From an uncultured Lachnospiraceae bacterium (GTDB lineage Bacteria > Bacillota > Clostridia > Lachnospirales > Lachnospiraceae): a stretch of DNA of 33,241 bases. Each line of letters begins with the position of its first letter. Position 1 is the first letter of the stretch. Position numbers and translations under genes: made by a program. The stretch lies in contig CATLCV010000036.1 in assembly GCA_949893755.1 (NCBI GenBank), forward strand, positions 1 through 33,241, given 5' to 3'. Under the pieces are notes generated by a model. It was not told where the DNA came from. It was given only the letters and a program-made list of their open reading frames with translations, and searched no databases. Of this stretch, positions 23,174-30,543 are shown piece by piece.

Positions 23174-24420
23174 ATATGAAACAGATCAAACAGGCAGGAG
23201 GGTGCTTCGGGATTATTGCTTTTGCCGTGCTGCTCGGAATCGGATTTCCTGACGCGAAGCAAACGACGCCTGACGGCACCGCCGTTATTTCGGAATGCGG
23301 CAGCCTGACAGCATGTTCGAATGAGAAATGTTTTTCTATGGATATGGTCCGTGATCACGGGGATCTGTCTGCGGTGGCTGATCCGGGAATACCAGCTGTG
23401 CCGCCTGATGCCGCAGCCCGCGCCGATTCCTCTTCTGTTCACAACGAAGGCAGCGCGGGTGCGGTTCCGTCTGATACAGCGCCCACGGCTCCGGAGCCCC
23501 CGGAAGAACAGGAGGAAATCATCCACCAGCCAAAACTGATCCTGGAATCCAACAGCCTGGCGGAGGAAAAAATCCAGTGCGGCAGCGAACGGGAATTTGT
23601 CACCTGCTTTCGGAACAAGAGCCGGACCGACGCCATCCTGAACCTGAGTGTCACGGTCCGTCCGGCAGACGATTCTATTTCGCTGAAAACCACCTCCTTT
23701 TATTTTGACCGGGTATGCCCCCAGGAGGCGGTCACCATCTCCACCGCAGCCTGTGTGTCTCCCTCTGCGGAGCAGAAAAAAACATCCGTCGAGTTTTCCT
23801 TTTCCTATGAGAATGAAAAAGGGATGTCCTATGAGTCCTCTGAAACCGCGTTTCTGGAATCCTTTCAGCCGGTGCAGGCATCCGTGGAGGGCTTTGACCT
23901 GGCATCAAAACTGTTTTCCATGGAGACCGTGTCCTCTCCGATCCAGGTGCGCAATATTGGACGCGCGCCCATCTACAATGCTCAGGTCACTGTCAATGCC
24001 CCCGGCCTGTTCCCCGTCGGGATCTTTTTTGCCGGGAATCTGGAAGCCGGTGCTTCCTGCGACGGTTCCATGAAGCTGTATGTGGGAAATAAGAATATGA
24101 CCTCCATCAGCCACGCGGACGCAGACACAGGGCCTGACGCCTACGGCTCTGTGGCAGGCACTCTCACGCTTTCCTATGAAGACGCCTATGGACAGACTTA
24201 CACTGCGGCCCAGGAGTTTACCACGTATATCCAGGAACCGGAGGTCATTGAGCTGTCTGTGGAAAAGGAGCCGGAAACCAATTCCTGGTGGCCGCCGATC
24301 CTGCTTATGACCGTGCTTTTCTTTTCCGTCATCCTGGCTGTCATGGCCTGGCGGCTGCAAAAAAGCAGGCATAAACTGGAAGATCTGTTATTGGAGGAAC
24401 GAAGCTATGAACAGAGCTAA
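23170..24420 (+). CDS. single-pass extracytoplasmic accessory protein
   Basis: A 416-residue protein with an N-terminal signal or anchor (GCFGIIAFAVLLGIGF), then a low-complexity Pro/Ala/Glu linker (about residues 75-120). Repeated beta-sandwich-like segments follow (LNLSVTVRPADDSI, VRNIGRAPIYNAQVTVNAPG and AGTLTLSYEDAYGQTYTA), like COG1361-type or Ig-like surface domains. The C-terminal membrane helix PPILLMTVLFFSVILAVMAW is followed by a short basic tail. The bulk therefore lies outside the cell with a cytoplasmic tail. It is translationally coupled to the ATPase. Such proteins may form an external stalk or substrate-binding wall for the transporter. No specific family was recognised. Confidence 0.75.
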   Translation: MNMKQIKQAGGCFGIIAFAVLLGIGFPDAKQTTPDGTAVISECGSLTACSNEKCFSMDMVRDHGDLSAVADPGIPAVPPDAAARADSSSVHNEGSAGAVPSDTAPTAPEPPEEQEEIIHQPKLILESNSLAEEKIQCGSEREFVTCFRNKSRTDAILNLSVTVRPADDSISLKTTSFYFDRVCPQEAVTISTAACVSPSAEQKKTSVEFSFSYENEKGMSYESSETAFLESFQPVQASVEGFDLASKLFSMETVSSPIQVRNIGRAPIYNAQVTVNAPGLFPVGIFFAGNLEAGASCDGSMKLYVGNKNMTSISHADADTGPDAYGSVAGTLTLSYEDAYGQTYTAAQEFTTYIQEPEVIELSVEKEPETNSWWPPILLMTVLFFSVILAVMAWRLQKSRHKLEDLLLEERSYEQS

Positions 24421-25228
24421 ACGCCGTCCGACTTCCATCCGATACACGATTCTCTGCATCCCGCTGTTTTTCTGCGGAAGCCTGCTCGTCCTTTTTTTAC
24501 TGCTTCAGCTTCTGAACGAACAGAAAAAAGAGCAGGAATCTGTTTTGATGACAGCCGCACTTCCCTCGGGGACGATCACAGAGGAATTGTTTCAAACCAT
24601 CCAGGACTATCCGGGCCTGCTTTGCTGCTGGGCCGTATATGCCGCCCCGGCCCGGATCCGGATCGGCAGCTATCAGGCTTCCGCGGAAATCTGGGGCATT
24701 GACCTGTCTGCCTGGCCGCTTCGGATCACAAGCTCTGCCGGAAAAAAGCCTCTTGGCAGGGCACCGCTTCTGGTGGCTGGGCAGGATTTCTTTCAGGGGA
24801 TGACGGACGGATCCGGAGCACAGATCACCCGCCGGCAGGCCCGGGTTTTTGAGGAAACAATGGGAACGCTGGAAGTGGAGATTACATTTTCTCAAGATGT
24901 TTCGGATGAAAGGAGTACTGATTTTTCTGCGGGGAATCAAGAGAGGCCGCTTCGTGCATCCACAGCGCCGTCCTCCGTATCGCCTTCTTCCTGTATGGGA
25001 GGCTTCCTTGCCCTTACGGAAGGCAGCCGGCTCTACATGGATGCGGTACAGATGAAGGAGGTGCTGAAGGATGCTCAGATTTTTTCCGGCCTGTCCCGTG
25101 TCTGCCTGGAAATCCAGGGGAAAAAGCAGGCAAAAGCGGTGGAAAAAAGTCTGACAAAGGCGGGATTCCTTGTGGAAGATTTTTCTTTTACTTCGGAAGA
25201 GCGGGAAGCAATAAAAAAAGATGCTTGA
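24407..25228 (+). CDS. membrane-anchored protein, MacB periplasmic-domain-like
   Basis: A 273-residue protein with one N-terminal helix (about residues 13-34) and an extracytoplasmic remainder. Segments such as TITEELFQTIQDYPGLL, ASAEIWGIDLSAWPL, DFFQGMTDGSGAQITRRQAR and KAVEKSLTKAGFLVEDF read like the periplasmic core domain of MacB or FtsX-type permeases, without their later membrane helices. That is an impression from pattern, not an alignment. The gene overlaps the preceding one by 14 bases, with GGAGG before the ATG, and closes the operon. It may couple the ATPase-permease unit to the outside proteins, or be a permease relic. Confidence 0.65.
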   Translation: MNRAKRRPTSIRYTILCIPLFFCGSLLVLFLLLQLLNEQKKEQESVLMTAALPSGTITEELFQTIQDYPGLLCCWAVYAAPARIRIGSYQASAEIWGIDLSAWPLRITSSAGKKPLGRAPLLVAGQDFFQGMTDGSGAQITRRQARVFEETMGTLEVEITFSQDVSDERSTDFSAGNQERPLRASTAPSSVSPSSCMGGFLALTEGSRLYMDAVQMKEVLKDAQIFSGLSRVCLEIQGKKQAKAVEKSLTKAGFLVEDFSFTSEEREAIKKDA

Positions 25229-25240
25229 TGCAAGTGAACC

Positions 25241-25295
25241 TGCATCTCATTGGGCGAACAGTGCGCCGCAGGCTATGCGCTGCTTGTGCGGGCAG
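25241..25295. repeat. intergenic repeat element, copy 1
   Basis: Starts TGCATCT and contains GGGCGAACAG, then a GC-rich stretch ending CTGCTTGTGCGGGCAG. It aligns with copy 2 at 25314-25386 after allowing for an insertion of about 18 bases in that copy. Confidence 0.65.
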
Positions 25296-25313
25296 TTTGT
25301 AGGAAAGTAAGAT

Positions 25314-25386
25314 TGCATCTGGCCGGACGAACAGCACGCCACAGACCCGTCTGCTTTGCAGACTATACGCTGCTTGCGCAGCTCTT
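25314..25386. repeat. intergenic repeat element, copy 2, strongly folded
   Basis: Related to copy 1 but with an inserted small hairpin, GTCTGC-TTT-GCAGAC (25349-25363). A second hairpin follows, GCTGC-N4-GCAGC (25369-25382). The outer arms CCACAGAC (25339-25346) and GTCTGTGG (25387-25394) enclose both, giving a predicted three-way junction. A further hairpin, GTGGGCG-TTC-CGCCCAC, lies at 25398-25414. Confidence 0.7.
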
Positions 25387-25415
25387 GTCTGTGGCTGGTG
25401 GGCGTTCCGCCCACT

Positions 25416-25476
25416 AGCAAGAGAAAGAAAAAATCTGCTGCAAGTAAACTTGCGCAGACCTTTTCTTTCTCTTGCT
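25416..25476. terminator. long two-part hairpin between convergent operons
   Basis: Perfect 16-bp arms (AGCAAGAGAAAGAAAA at 25416-25431 and its complement at 25461-25476) enclose an inner stem of TCTGC and GCAAGT paired with ACTTGC and GCAGA around an AA loop, with one bulged base. It lies between the ABC operon and the converging lgt gene and is likely a bidirectional terminator, though it is larger than usual. Confidence 0.75.
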
Positions 25477-25489
25477 GCTGTTCTGAATC

Positions 25490-26446
25490 TTATTCCATAT
25501 TTTTAAACAGCCGATCCCTGGAGCGGGGTTTTTTGTTTCCTTCGATCTTGGGGGGCATTGGCTTGTAGTTCATGTGGGTTCTGAGGAGCGGAAGCCGCTT
25601 ATGGTGCTTCCGCAGATACAAGAGCAGTGCGCCTGTCACCACGACCATTCCGCCGGCCAGGACCTGGGAGACCGGCAGCGTGGTGCCGGGCAGGAACAGC
25701 TGGTCTGTCCGGATACCCTCGATCCAGACCCGGCCCAATCCATAACCGAAAAGGTAGAGCAGGAACAGCTCGCCCTCGTATTTTTTATGCTTCCGGTAAA
25801 AGAACAGGAAGAGCAGCACCCCGCAGCACCACAGCGATTCATATAAGAATGTGGGATGCACCTGGATATAGCTGACTCCGTCAATAACATCCATATACTG
25901 GCGCATTTCCTCTGTCACATCCCTGCTGCGCACCGCGTCCAGAGGAAGCCGCATGGCGAACAGGGAGTCGGTATAGCCCCCGAACACTTCCCGGTTGAAA
26001 AAATTTCCCCAGCGTCCAAGCATCTGCCCGTTTACCAGCGCCATGGCAACCGTGTCCAGGATCTGAGGCGCCGAAAGCCGCTTTACTTTTGCGCAGACCA
26101 GTACGGAAAGGATGGCGCCGATGATGCCTCCGTAGATCGCCAGGCCGCCCTCCCGCAGATTGAATACGCTGAGCAGGTCGTCCTTGTACATCTCCCAGGA
26201 AAATATGATGTAATAGATCCGGGCCCCCGCGATCCCGCAGATCACACCGATCATCCCCATGTCCATATAATCCTCGGGATTCTGCCGGGTCCGCTTCGCC
26301 TCCGCGGTGGCAATCGCAAAGCCGATCAAAATCGCCAGGCCGATGATCATTCCATAATATGCGATCTCAAAGCCAAAGACCGAAATGGATTTTCCCACAT
26401 GCTCAAATTCGATTCCCAGATTCGGGAACGCGATACTCTCATGCAT
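25490..26446 (-). CDS. lgt: prolipoprotein diacylglyceryl transferase
   Basis: The 318-residue membrane enzyme transfers diacylglycerol from phosphatidylglycerol to the lipobox Cys of prolipoproteins. Family motifs are IYYGG-type IYGGIIGA preceded by REGGLA, GRWGNFFNREVFGG (catalytic and binding region), HPTFLYES and the C-terminal GYGLGRVWIEGIRTD. About seven membrane helices are present, with a long basic tail that ends the protein (about residues 285-318). AAGGAG lies 10 bases before the ATG. It would lipidate, among others, the lipoprotein of the neighbouring ABC operon. The 125-bp gap to ychF carries no gene I can support. Confidence 0.96.
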   Translation of the reverse strand: MHESIAFPNLGIEFEHVGKSISVFGFEIAYYGMIIGLAILIGFAIATAEAKRTRQNPEDYMDMGMIGVICGIAGARIYYIIFSWEMYKDDLLSVFNLREGGLAIYGGIIGAILSVLVCAKVKRLSAPQILDTVAMALVNGQMLGRWGNFFNREVFGGYTDSLFAMRLPLDAVRSRDVTEEMRQYMDVIDGVSYIQVHPTFLYESLWCCGVLLFLFFYRKHKKYEGELFLLYLFGYGLGRVWIEGIRTDQLFLPGTTLPVSQVLAGGMVVVTGALLLYLRKHHKRLPLLRTHMNYKPMPPKIEGNKKPRSRDRLFKNME

Positions 26447-26571
26447 ACTTCGTATACTCCTTCCAAAAAATCACCCGCTGCTTCATAAGCCGGTCCATCC
26501 GTAAAAATGCGGAGCAGATACGGCCGGGGCACCCTGCAGTGTCATGCAAGGCACCGAAAGGGCAAAAGTCC

Positions 26572-27669
26572 TCATACGTTAAACCTAAACAGGATGATAT
26601 CCCCGTCCTGTACCACATACTCCTTGCCTTCCAGCCTGACCAGTCCCTTTTCCTTTGCGGCCGCATGGGTCCCGCAGGCCATCAGGTCGTCATAGCTCAC
26701 AATCTCCGCACGGATAAATCCGCGTTCGAAGTCCGAATGGATCTTCCCAGCCGCCTGAGGCGCCTTGGTCCCTTTTTTGATGGTCCATGCGCGCACCTCC
26801 GGCTCTCCCGCCGTCAGATAGCTGATCAGCCCCAGCAGGCTGTAGCTTGCTTTTATTAGTTTTTCCAATCCTGACTCTTCTAAACCTAAATCTTCCAAAA
26901 ACATTTTCTTTTCTTCGTCATCCAGCTCCGCGATCTCCTGCTCGATCTGGGCGCAGACTACAAATACCCTGCAGTCCTCCCGTTCTGCATAGTCCCGCAC
27001 AGCCTGAACGCCTTCATTGGAGGCCCCGTCGTCGGGCAGATCGTCCTCGGATACATTTGCCGCAAAAATCACCGGCTTGGCAGTCAGCAGGTTATACTCC
27101 GCAAGCCAGGCCTCTTCATCCTCGTTCTCCGTCTGAAAGGTTTTCGCCAGCTTGCTCTCTTCCAGATGGGCCTTGACCCGGTTCAAAAATTCCAGTTCCT
27201 TTGCAGCTGTCTTGTCATTTCTTGACATTTTTGTGGTCTTCGCGATCCTCCGCTCCAGGATCTCCAGGTCGGAAAAGATCAGTTCCAGATTGATGGTCTC
27301 AATATCCCGCAGGGGATCGATGGAACCGTCCACATGGACGATATTGCTGTCCTCAAAGCAACGGACAACATGCACAATGGCGTCCACCTCCCGGATATTT
27401 GCCAGGAACTGATTTCCTAAGCCCTCTCCCTTGGAAGCGCCCTTCACCAGCCCCGCGATATCCACAAATTCGATGACCGCCGGCACGATCTTCCTGGTAT
27501 GGTACATCTCCCCCAGGACATTCAGACGCTCATCCGGCACGGTTACCACGCCCACGTTGGGGTCGATGGTGCAGAACGGATAATTGGCTGACTCCGCTCC
27601 CGCTTTGGTCAGGGAATTAAATAACGTACTTTTTCCTACATTGGGCAAACCCACGATTCCTAATTTCAT
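26572..27669 (-). CDS. ychF: redox-regulated ATPase YchF (Obg family)
   Basis: The 365-residue P-loop protein opens [20 protein letters not shown] (G1), with G3 [20 protein letters not shown] and a C-terminal TGS domain ([20 protein letters not shown], ending [11 protein letters not shown]). YchF prefers ATP over GTP and acts on ribosomes and in stress responses. The ATG at 27669 is preceded by AGGAGG at 11 bases. An in-frame extension upstream is a shadow overlapping the toxin gene. The length matches the usual 363-366 residues. Confidence 0.97.
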   Translation of the reverse strand: MKLGIVGLPNVGKSTLFNSLTKAGAESANYPFCTIDPNVGVVTVPDERLNVLGEMYHTRKIVPAVIEFVDIAGLVKGASKGEGLGNQFLANIREVDAIVHVVRCFEDSNIVHVDGSIDPLRDIETINLELIFSDLEILERRIAKTTKMSRNDKTAAKELEFLNRVKAHLEESKLAKTFQTENEDEEAWLAEYNLLTAKPVIFAANVSEDDLPDDGASNEGVQAVRDYAEREDCRVFVVCAQIEQEIAELDDEEKKMFLEDLGLEESGLEKLIKASYSLLGLISYLTAGEPEVRAWTIKKGTKAPQAAGKIHSDFERGFIRAEIVSYDDLMACGTHAAAKEKGLVRLEGKEYVVQDGDIILFRFNV

Positions 27670-27704
27670 TTTTACTGTGTACCTCCTAAAAGTCCCATTT
27701 TGCT

Positions 27705-27977
27705 TTATTTGCCAAACAAATCCGAATGCGTCCCGGTTCTGGAAAGTTCCAAATATTCCCCATTGTAGCGATAAATCAAAATCCAGTCCGGGGAAATATG
27801 GCATTCCATAAAGCCACTATAATTCCCTTTTAAACTATGGGGCTTATGTTTTACTTCCAGCGGTTCGGGTATACGTAATTCATTGACAATATCCTTCAAT
27901 AATCGCAGATTACAGCCCCTTTTCTGGCATGCTTTCAAATCTTTCTTAAATCTGCCGATATATCTTAAATCATACAT
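27705..27977 (-). CDS. YafQ-family mRNA interferase toxin
   Basis: The 90-residue RelE/YafQ-type endoribonuclease reads MYDLRYIGRFKKDLKACQKR, then HSLKGNYSGFMECHISPDWI and a C-terminal LSRTGTHSDLFGK. The His residues (HSL, ECHISPDW, GTHSDLF) and the Asp in SPDW match the YafQ catalytic set. It would cleave mRNA in the ribosomal A site. It follows its antitoxin gene by 3 bases. The pair lies between thiN and ychF on the same strand, as an insertion in a housekeeping run. Confidence 0.92.
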   Translation of the reverse strand: MYDLRYIGRFKKDLKACQKRGCNLRLLKDIVNELRIPEPLEVKHKPHSLKGNYSGFMECHISPDWILIYRYNGEYLELSRTGTHSDLFGK

Positions 27978-27980
27978 CCT

Positions 27981-28196
27981 TCAGTCTTCCTCCAGCAGCA
28001 TATTAAAAAAATCTTCTGTGGAGCCGCTGAACACTTCACCGCCTCCGTTTTCCAGTTCCTGCATAGCTGCCAGCGTTTCAGCATTTGGCGTTTCATCTTC
28101 CCCGATCACAGCCCCTTGCAGATACGCAATAACATAGCCCATTTTGTAATCTGGTACATCGTTTAACAACTGTATCGCTCTTTCTCTTTCACTCAT
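27981..28196 (-). CDS. antitoxin of the YafQ-type toxin
   Basis: A 71-residue acidic protein, MSERERAIQLLNDVPDYKMG, with a Glu/Asp-rich C-terminus (FSGSTEDFFNMLLEED) that would wrap the basic toxin. It lies directly upstream of the toxin gene on the same strand, the usual antitoxin-toxin order. A clear ribbon-helix-helix motif is not obvious, so it is not a classic DinJ. Identification rests mainly on position, size and charge. Confidence 0.8.
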   Translation of the reverse strand: MSERERAIQLLNDVPDYKMGYVIAYLQGAVIGEDETPNAETLAAMQELENGGGEVFSGSTEDFFNMLLEED

Positions 28197-28225
28197 TCTT
28201 GCGCCCTCTCTTTCTATTTTTTCCG

Positions 28226-28909
28226 CTATTGCCTCTTTCCATCCGCCATCTTCGGCGTATCCCGTGTCTCCATCAGGATCACCTCTCCCAGCGGGAAGGA
28301 GATCTCCACCTCGTCCTCCGCAAATTCATTGCTGACACACAGGCTGTCATGAGGGGTGAGCAGATGATGATAAAGGGGATATTTTGCCCCAAGGATATTA
28401 AAGTCCGCCACCATTCCCGCCAGCGGAAATACTGAGAAATATGGACCGTACGCCTCTTCCCGGCGAAGAGTGATCCCCCGGTCCAGCAGACGGATCTGAT
28501 TATAGCTGTCCAGGATCCGGGCATCCACTCCTGCGTCCAATGCGAGATTCAAGACCTGTACATTGGCCCAGAGATGGTCCGCGCGGTTCCCGGTGGCGCC
28601 CAGGATCACCACATGCTTCCTGCCAAGCTCCAGACAGAGCCGCAGTGCGATCTCCGTGTCCGAGGCATCCTTTACCGGATTAAACTTCCGGATCGGAATC
28701 CTGGTCTCATTGCGGTAATAGGACACGACTTCCTCCGGCGTGCTGTCAAAATCCCCCACGATATAGTCCGGAAGGATCTGGTGCTCATACAAAAAGATCA
28801 GTCCGCGGTCCGCCGCAACGATAAATTCTGTCTCTTCACTTTTCAAAATCTCCAAAACAAATGCTTCCTCCAGCAGTCCCCCGCTGACGATCACCGTGCG
28901 TTTACTCAT
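28226..28909 (-). CDS. thiN: thiamine pyrophosphokinase
   Basis: The 227-residue enzyme makes thiamine pyrophosphate from thiamine and ATP. It has VAADRGLIFLYEHQILPDYI, VGDFDS (metal- and nucleotide-binding Asp residues), KDASDTEIAL and GATGNRADHLWANVQ, all TPK family blocks. A C-terminal beta domain binds thiamine (FSVFPLAG). The ATG at 28909 overlaps the rpe stop by 8 bases; a longer upstream start is not needed. It follows rpe and rsgA, as is common in Firmicutes. Confidence 0.95.
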   Translation of the reverse strand: MSKRTVIVSGGLLEEAFVLEILKSEETEFIVAADRGLIFLYEHQILPDYIVGDFDSTPEEVVSYYRNETRIPIRKFNPVKDASDTEIALRLCLELGRKHVVILGATGNRADHLWANVQVLNLALDAGVDARILDSYNQIRLLDRGITLRREEAYGPYFSVFPLAGMVADFNILGAKYPLYHHLLTPHDSLCVSNEFAEDEVEISFPLGEVILMETRDTPKMADGKRQ

Positions 28910-29564
28910 ATTCTTTAAAAATCTCCATAAAGCCTGAAACATTTTCTCCAATATTGCCCCGGAATACGGAAGAACCGGACACGATCACATTTGCGCCCGC
29001 GTCCAGGACCTCCCGCACGTTGCTGTGGTATACCCCGCCGTCCACTTCCAGATCTGCCGTAAGTCCCTGGGCGTCCAGAAGCTCTCTGAGCCTGCGGATC
29101 TTATCCAGCGAATTGGGAATAAAAGCCTGTCCGCCCAGCCCCGGCTCTACCGACATGATCAAAAACAGCTCCGCCTGATCCAGATACGGCTCCAGCACAT
29201 CCACCGAAGTGGCCGGCTTGATCGTGATCCCCGCCTTCCGCCCCCGGCCGTGGATCTTGTCCAGCACTGCCTGAAGATCATCGCATGCCTCATAGTGGAC
29301 GTTCACGACATCCGCTCCCGCGTCGCAGAACTTGTCCACATAACGGATGGGATCCTGGATCATGAGATGCACATCCATCACCATTCCTTCAAATCCCTTC
29401 ACGCACTCCAGCACCGGGATCCCGAAGGAGATATTCGGTACGAACATCCCGTCCATCACGTCAAAATGCAGGTATCCGGCCCCGCCGTCCGCACAGAGCT
29501 TCATCTGCTCTCCCAAAATCTTAAAGTCCGCCGATAAGATCGACGGCGCCAATATTCTTTTCAT
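28902..29564 (-). CDS. rpe: ribulose-phosphate 3-epimerase
   Basis: A 220-residue TIM-barrel enzyme of the pentose phosphate pathway that interconverts D-ribulose 5-phosphate and D-xylulose 5-phosphate. Family blocks are LAPSILSADF, HFDVMDGMFVPNISFG (metal His and Asp), DVHLMI, NVHYEA, MSVEPGLGGQAFIPN and DLEVDGGV. AGGAG precedes the ATG by 6 bases. Length is normal. Confidence 0.97.
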   Translation of the reverse strand: MKRILAPSILSADFKILGEQMKLCADGGAGYLHFDVMDGMFVPNISFGIPVLECVKGFEGMVMDVHLMIQDPIRYVDKFCDAGADVVNVHYEACDDLQAVLDKIHGRGRKAGITIKPATSVDVLEPYLDQAELFLIMSVEPGLGGQAFIPNSLDKIRRLRELLDAQGLTADLEVDGGVYHSNVREVLDAGANVIVSGSSVFRGNIGENVSGFMEIFKEYE

Positions 29565-29587
29565 ATCCTGCTCCTTTCCTCATCAGT

Positions 29588-30466
29588 CTAATATTTCCTC
29601 TTCTCCTGCAGCTCCCGGTACATCTCCACATAATTCTCATACCGTACCCTGTGGATCTCACCGTCCTCCACAGCCTCCTTCACCGCGCAGCCCGGCTCAT
29701 GGACATGGCTGCATCCGTTGAACCGGCAGTGCCCTTCCAGAGGCCGGAATTCACGAAAATAGTGTTTCAGCTCTTCTTTCTCAAAATCCTGGACATACAG
29801 GGAGCTGAACCCCGGCGTGTCCATGATATAAGAGTCTTCCTCAATGTAAATGAGCTCCGAATGCCGGGTGGTATGCTTTCCTCTGGCAATCTTCCGGCTG
29901 ATGCTGCCGGTCTCCATCCGTGCTTCGGGCTGCAGCAGATTGATCAGGGAAGATTTTCCCACCCCGGAAGGGCCGGCAACCGCTGTCGTCTTTCCACGCA
30001 GAACCTCCCGGATGCACTCTATATTCTCCGTTGTCAGAGCGCTTGCCAGGATCAGCGGATAGCCGCAGGGAACGTAGATCTCCCGCAATGTCCTGGCTTC
30101 CTCCGGCTTTGCAATGTCCCTTTTGTTGAAACAGAGCACCACCGGGATTTCTTTTCTTTCCATCATGACCAGAAACCGGTCCAGCAGATTAAAATGCGGC
30201 TTTGGATCTGTCACCGCGAAAATGACCAGCGCCTGGTCGATATTTGCCACAGCCGGACGGATCAGTTCATTCCTCCTGGGCAGGATGCGTTCCAGACTGC
30301 CGGTCTTCTCCGCCTCATCCAGTACCTCGATTTCCACCTCATCACCGACCAGCGGTTTGATCTTTTCCTTTCGGAAAATCCCCTTCGCCTTACACTCATA
30401 AAGGCCGGATCCTGCCACGTTAACGTAGTAGAATCCGGCAATCCCTTTCACGATCTTTCCCTTCAT
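29588..30466 (-). CDS. rsgA: ribosome small subunit-dependent GTPase A
   Basis: A 292-residue circularly permuted GTPase for late 30S assembly. An OB-fold (about residues 1-70) is followed by G4 FNKRD, G1 GPSGVGKSSL and G3 DTPGF, in the permuted order. The C-terminal zinc motif has Cys, Cys, His and Cys in CRFNGCSHVHEPGC. The ATG at 30466 follows AAAGGG by 4 bases, and I prefer it to the ATG at 30481, which has no ribosome site. It is coupled in the usual prpC-pknB-rsgA order. Confidence 0.97.
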   Translation of the reverse strand: MKGKIVKGIAGFYYVNVAGSGLYECKAKGIFRKEKIKPLVGDEVEIEVLDEAEKTGSLERILPRRNELIRPAVANIDQALVIFAVTDPKPHFNLLDRFLVMMERKEIPVVLCFNKRDIAKPEEARTLREIYVPCGYPLILASALTTENIECIREVLRGKTTAVAGPSGVGKSSLINLLQPEARMETGSISRKIARGKHTTRHSELIYIEEDSYIMDTPGFSSLYVQDFEKEELKHYFREFRPLEGHCRFNGCSHVHEPGCAVKEAVEDGEIHRVRYENYVEMYRELQEKRKY

Positions 30467-30494
30467 AAAACCCTTTCGCATCTGAAAACAGATA

Positions 30495-30530
30495 TTTCGG
30501 AAATGTCCTGCATAAGGATCATCTCCGAAA
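30495..30530 (-). terminator. imperfect hairpin between pknB and rsgA
   Basis: TTTCGGA and neighbouring bases pair with TCCGAAA across a 7-base loop in a long, mismatched stem, followed by a T-containing stretch. It may attenuate transcription from pknB into rsgA. Confidence 0.45.
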
Positions 30531-30543
30531 CATCCTTCCTGTT

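Noticed and set aside
26439-26666. Small frames between lgt and ychF
   Set aside because: They overlap ychF or lgt, have no ribosome site and no conserved look; the 125-bp gap is left without a gene.
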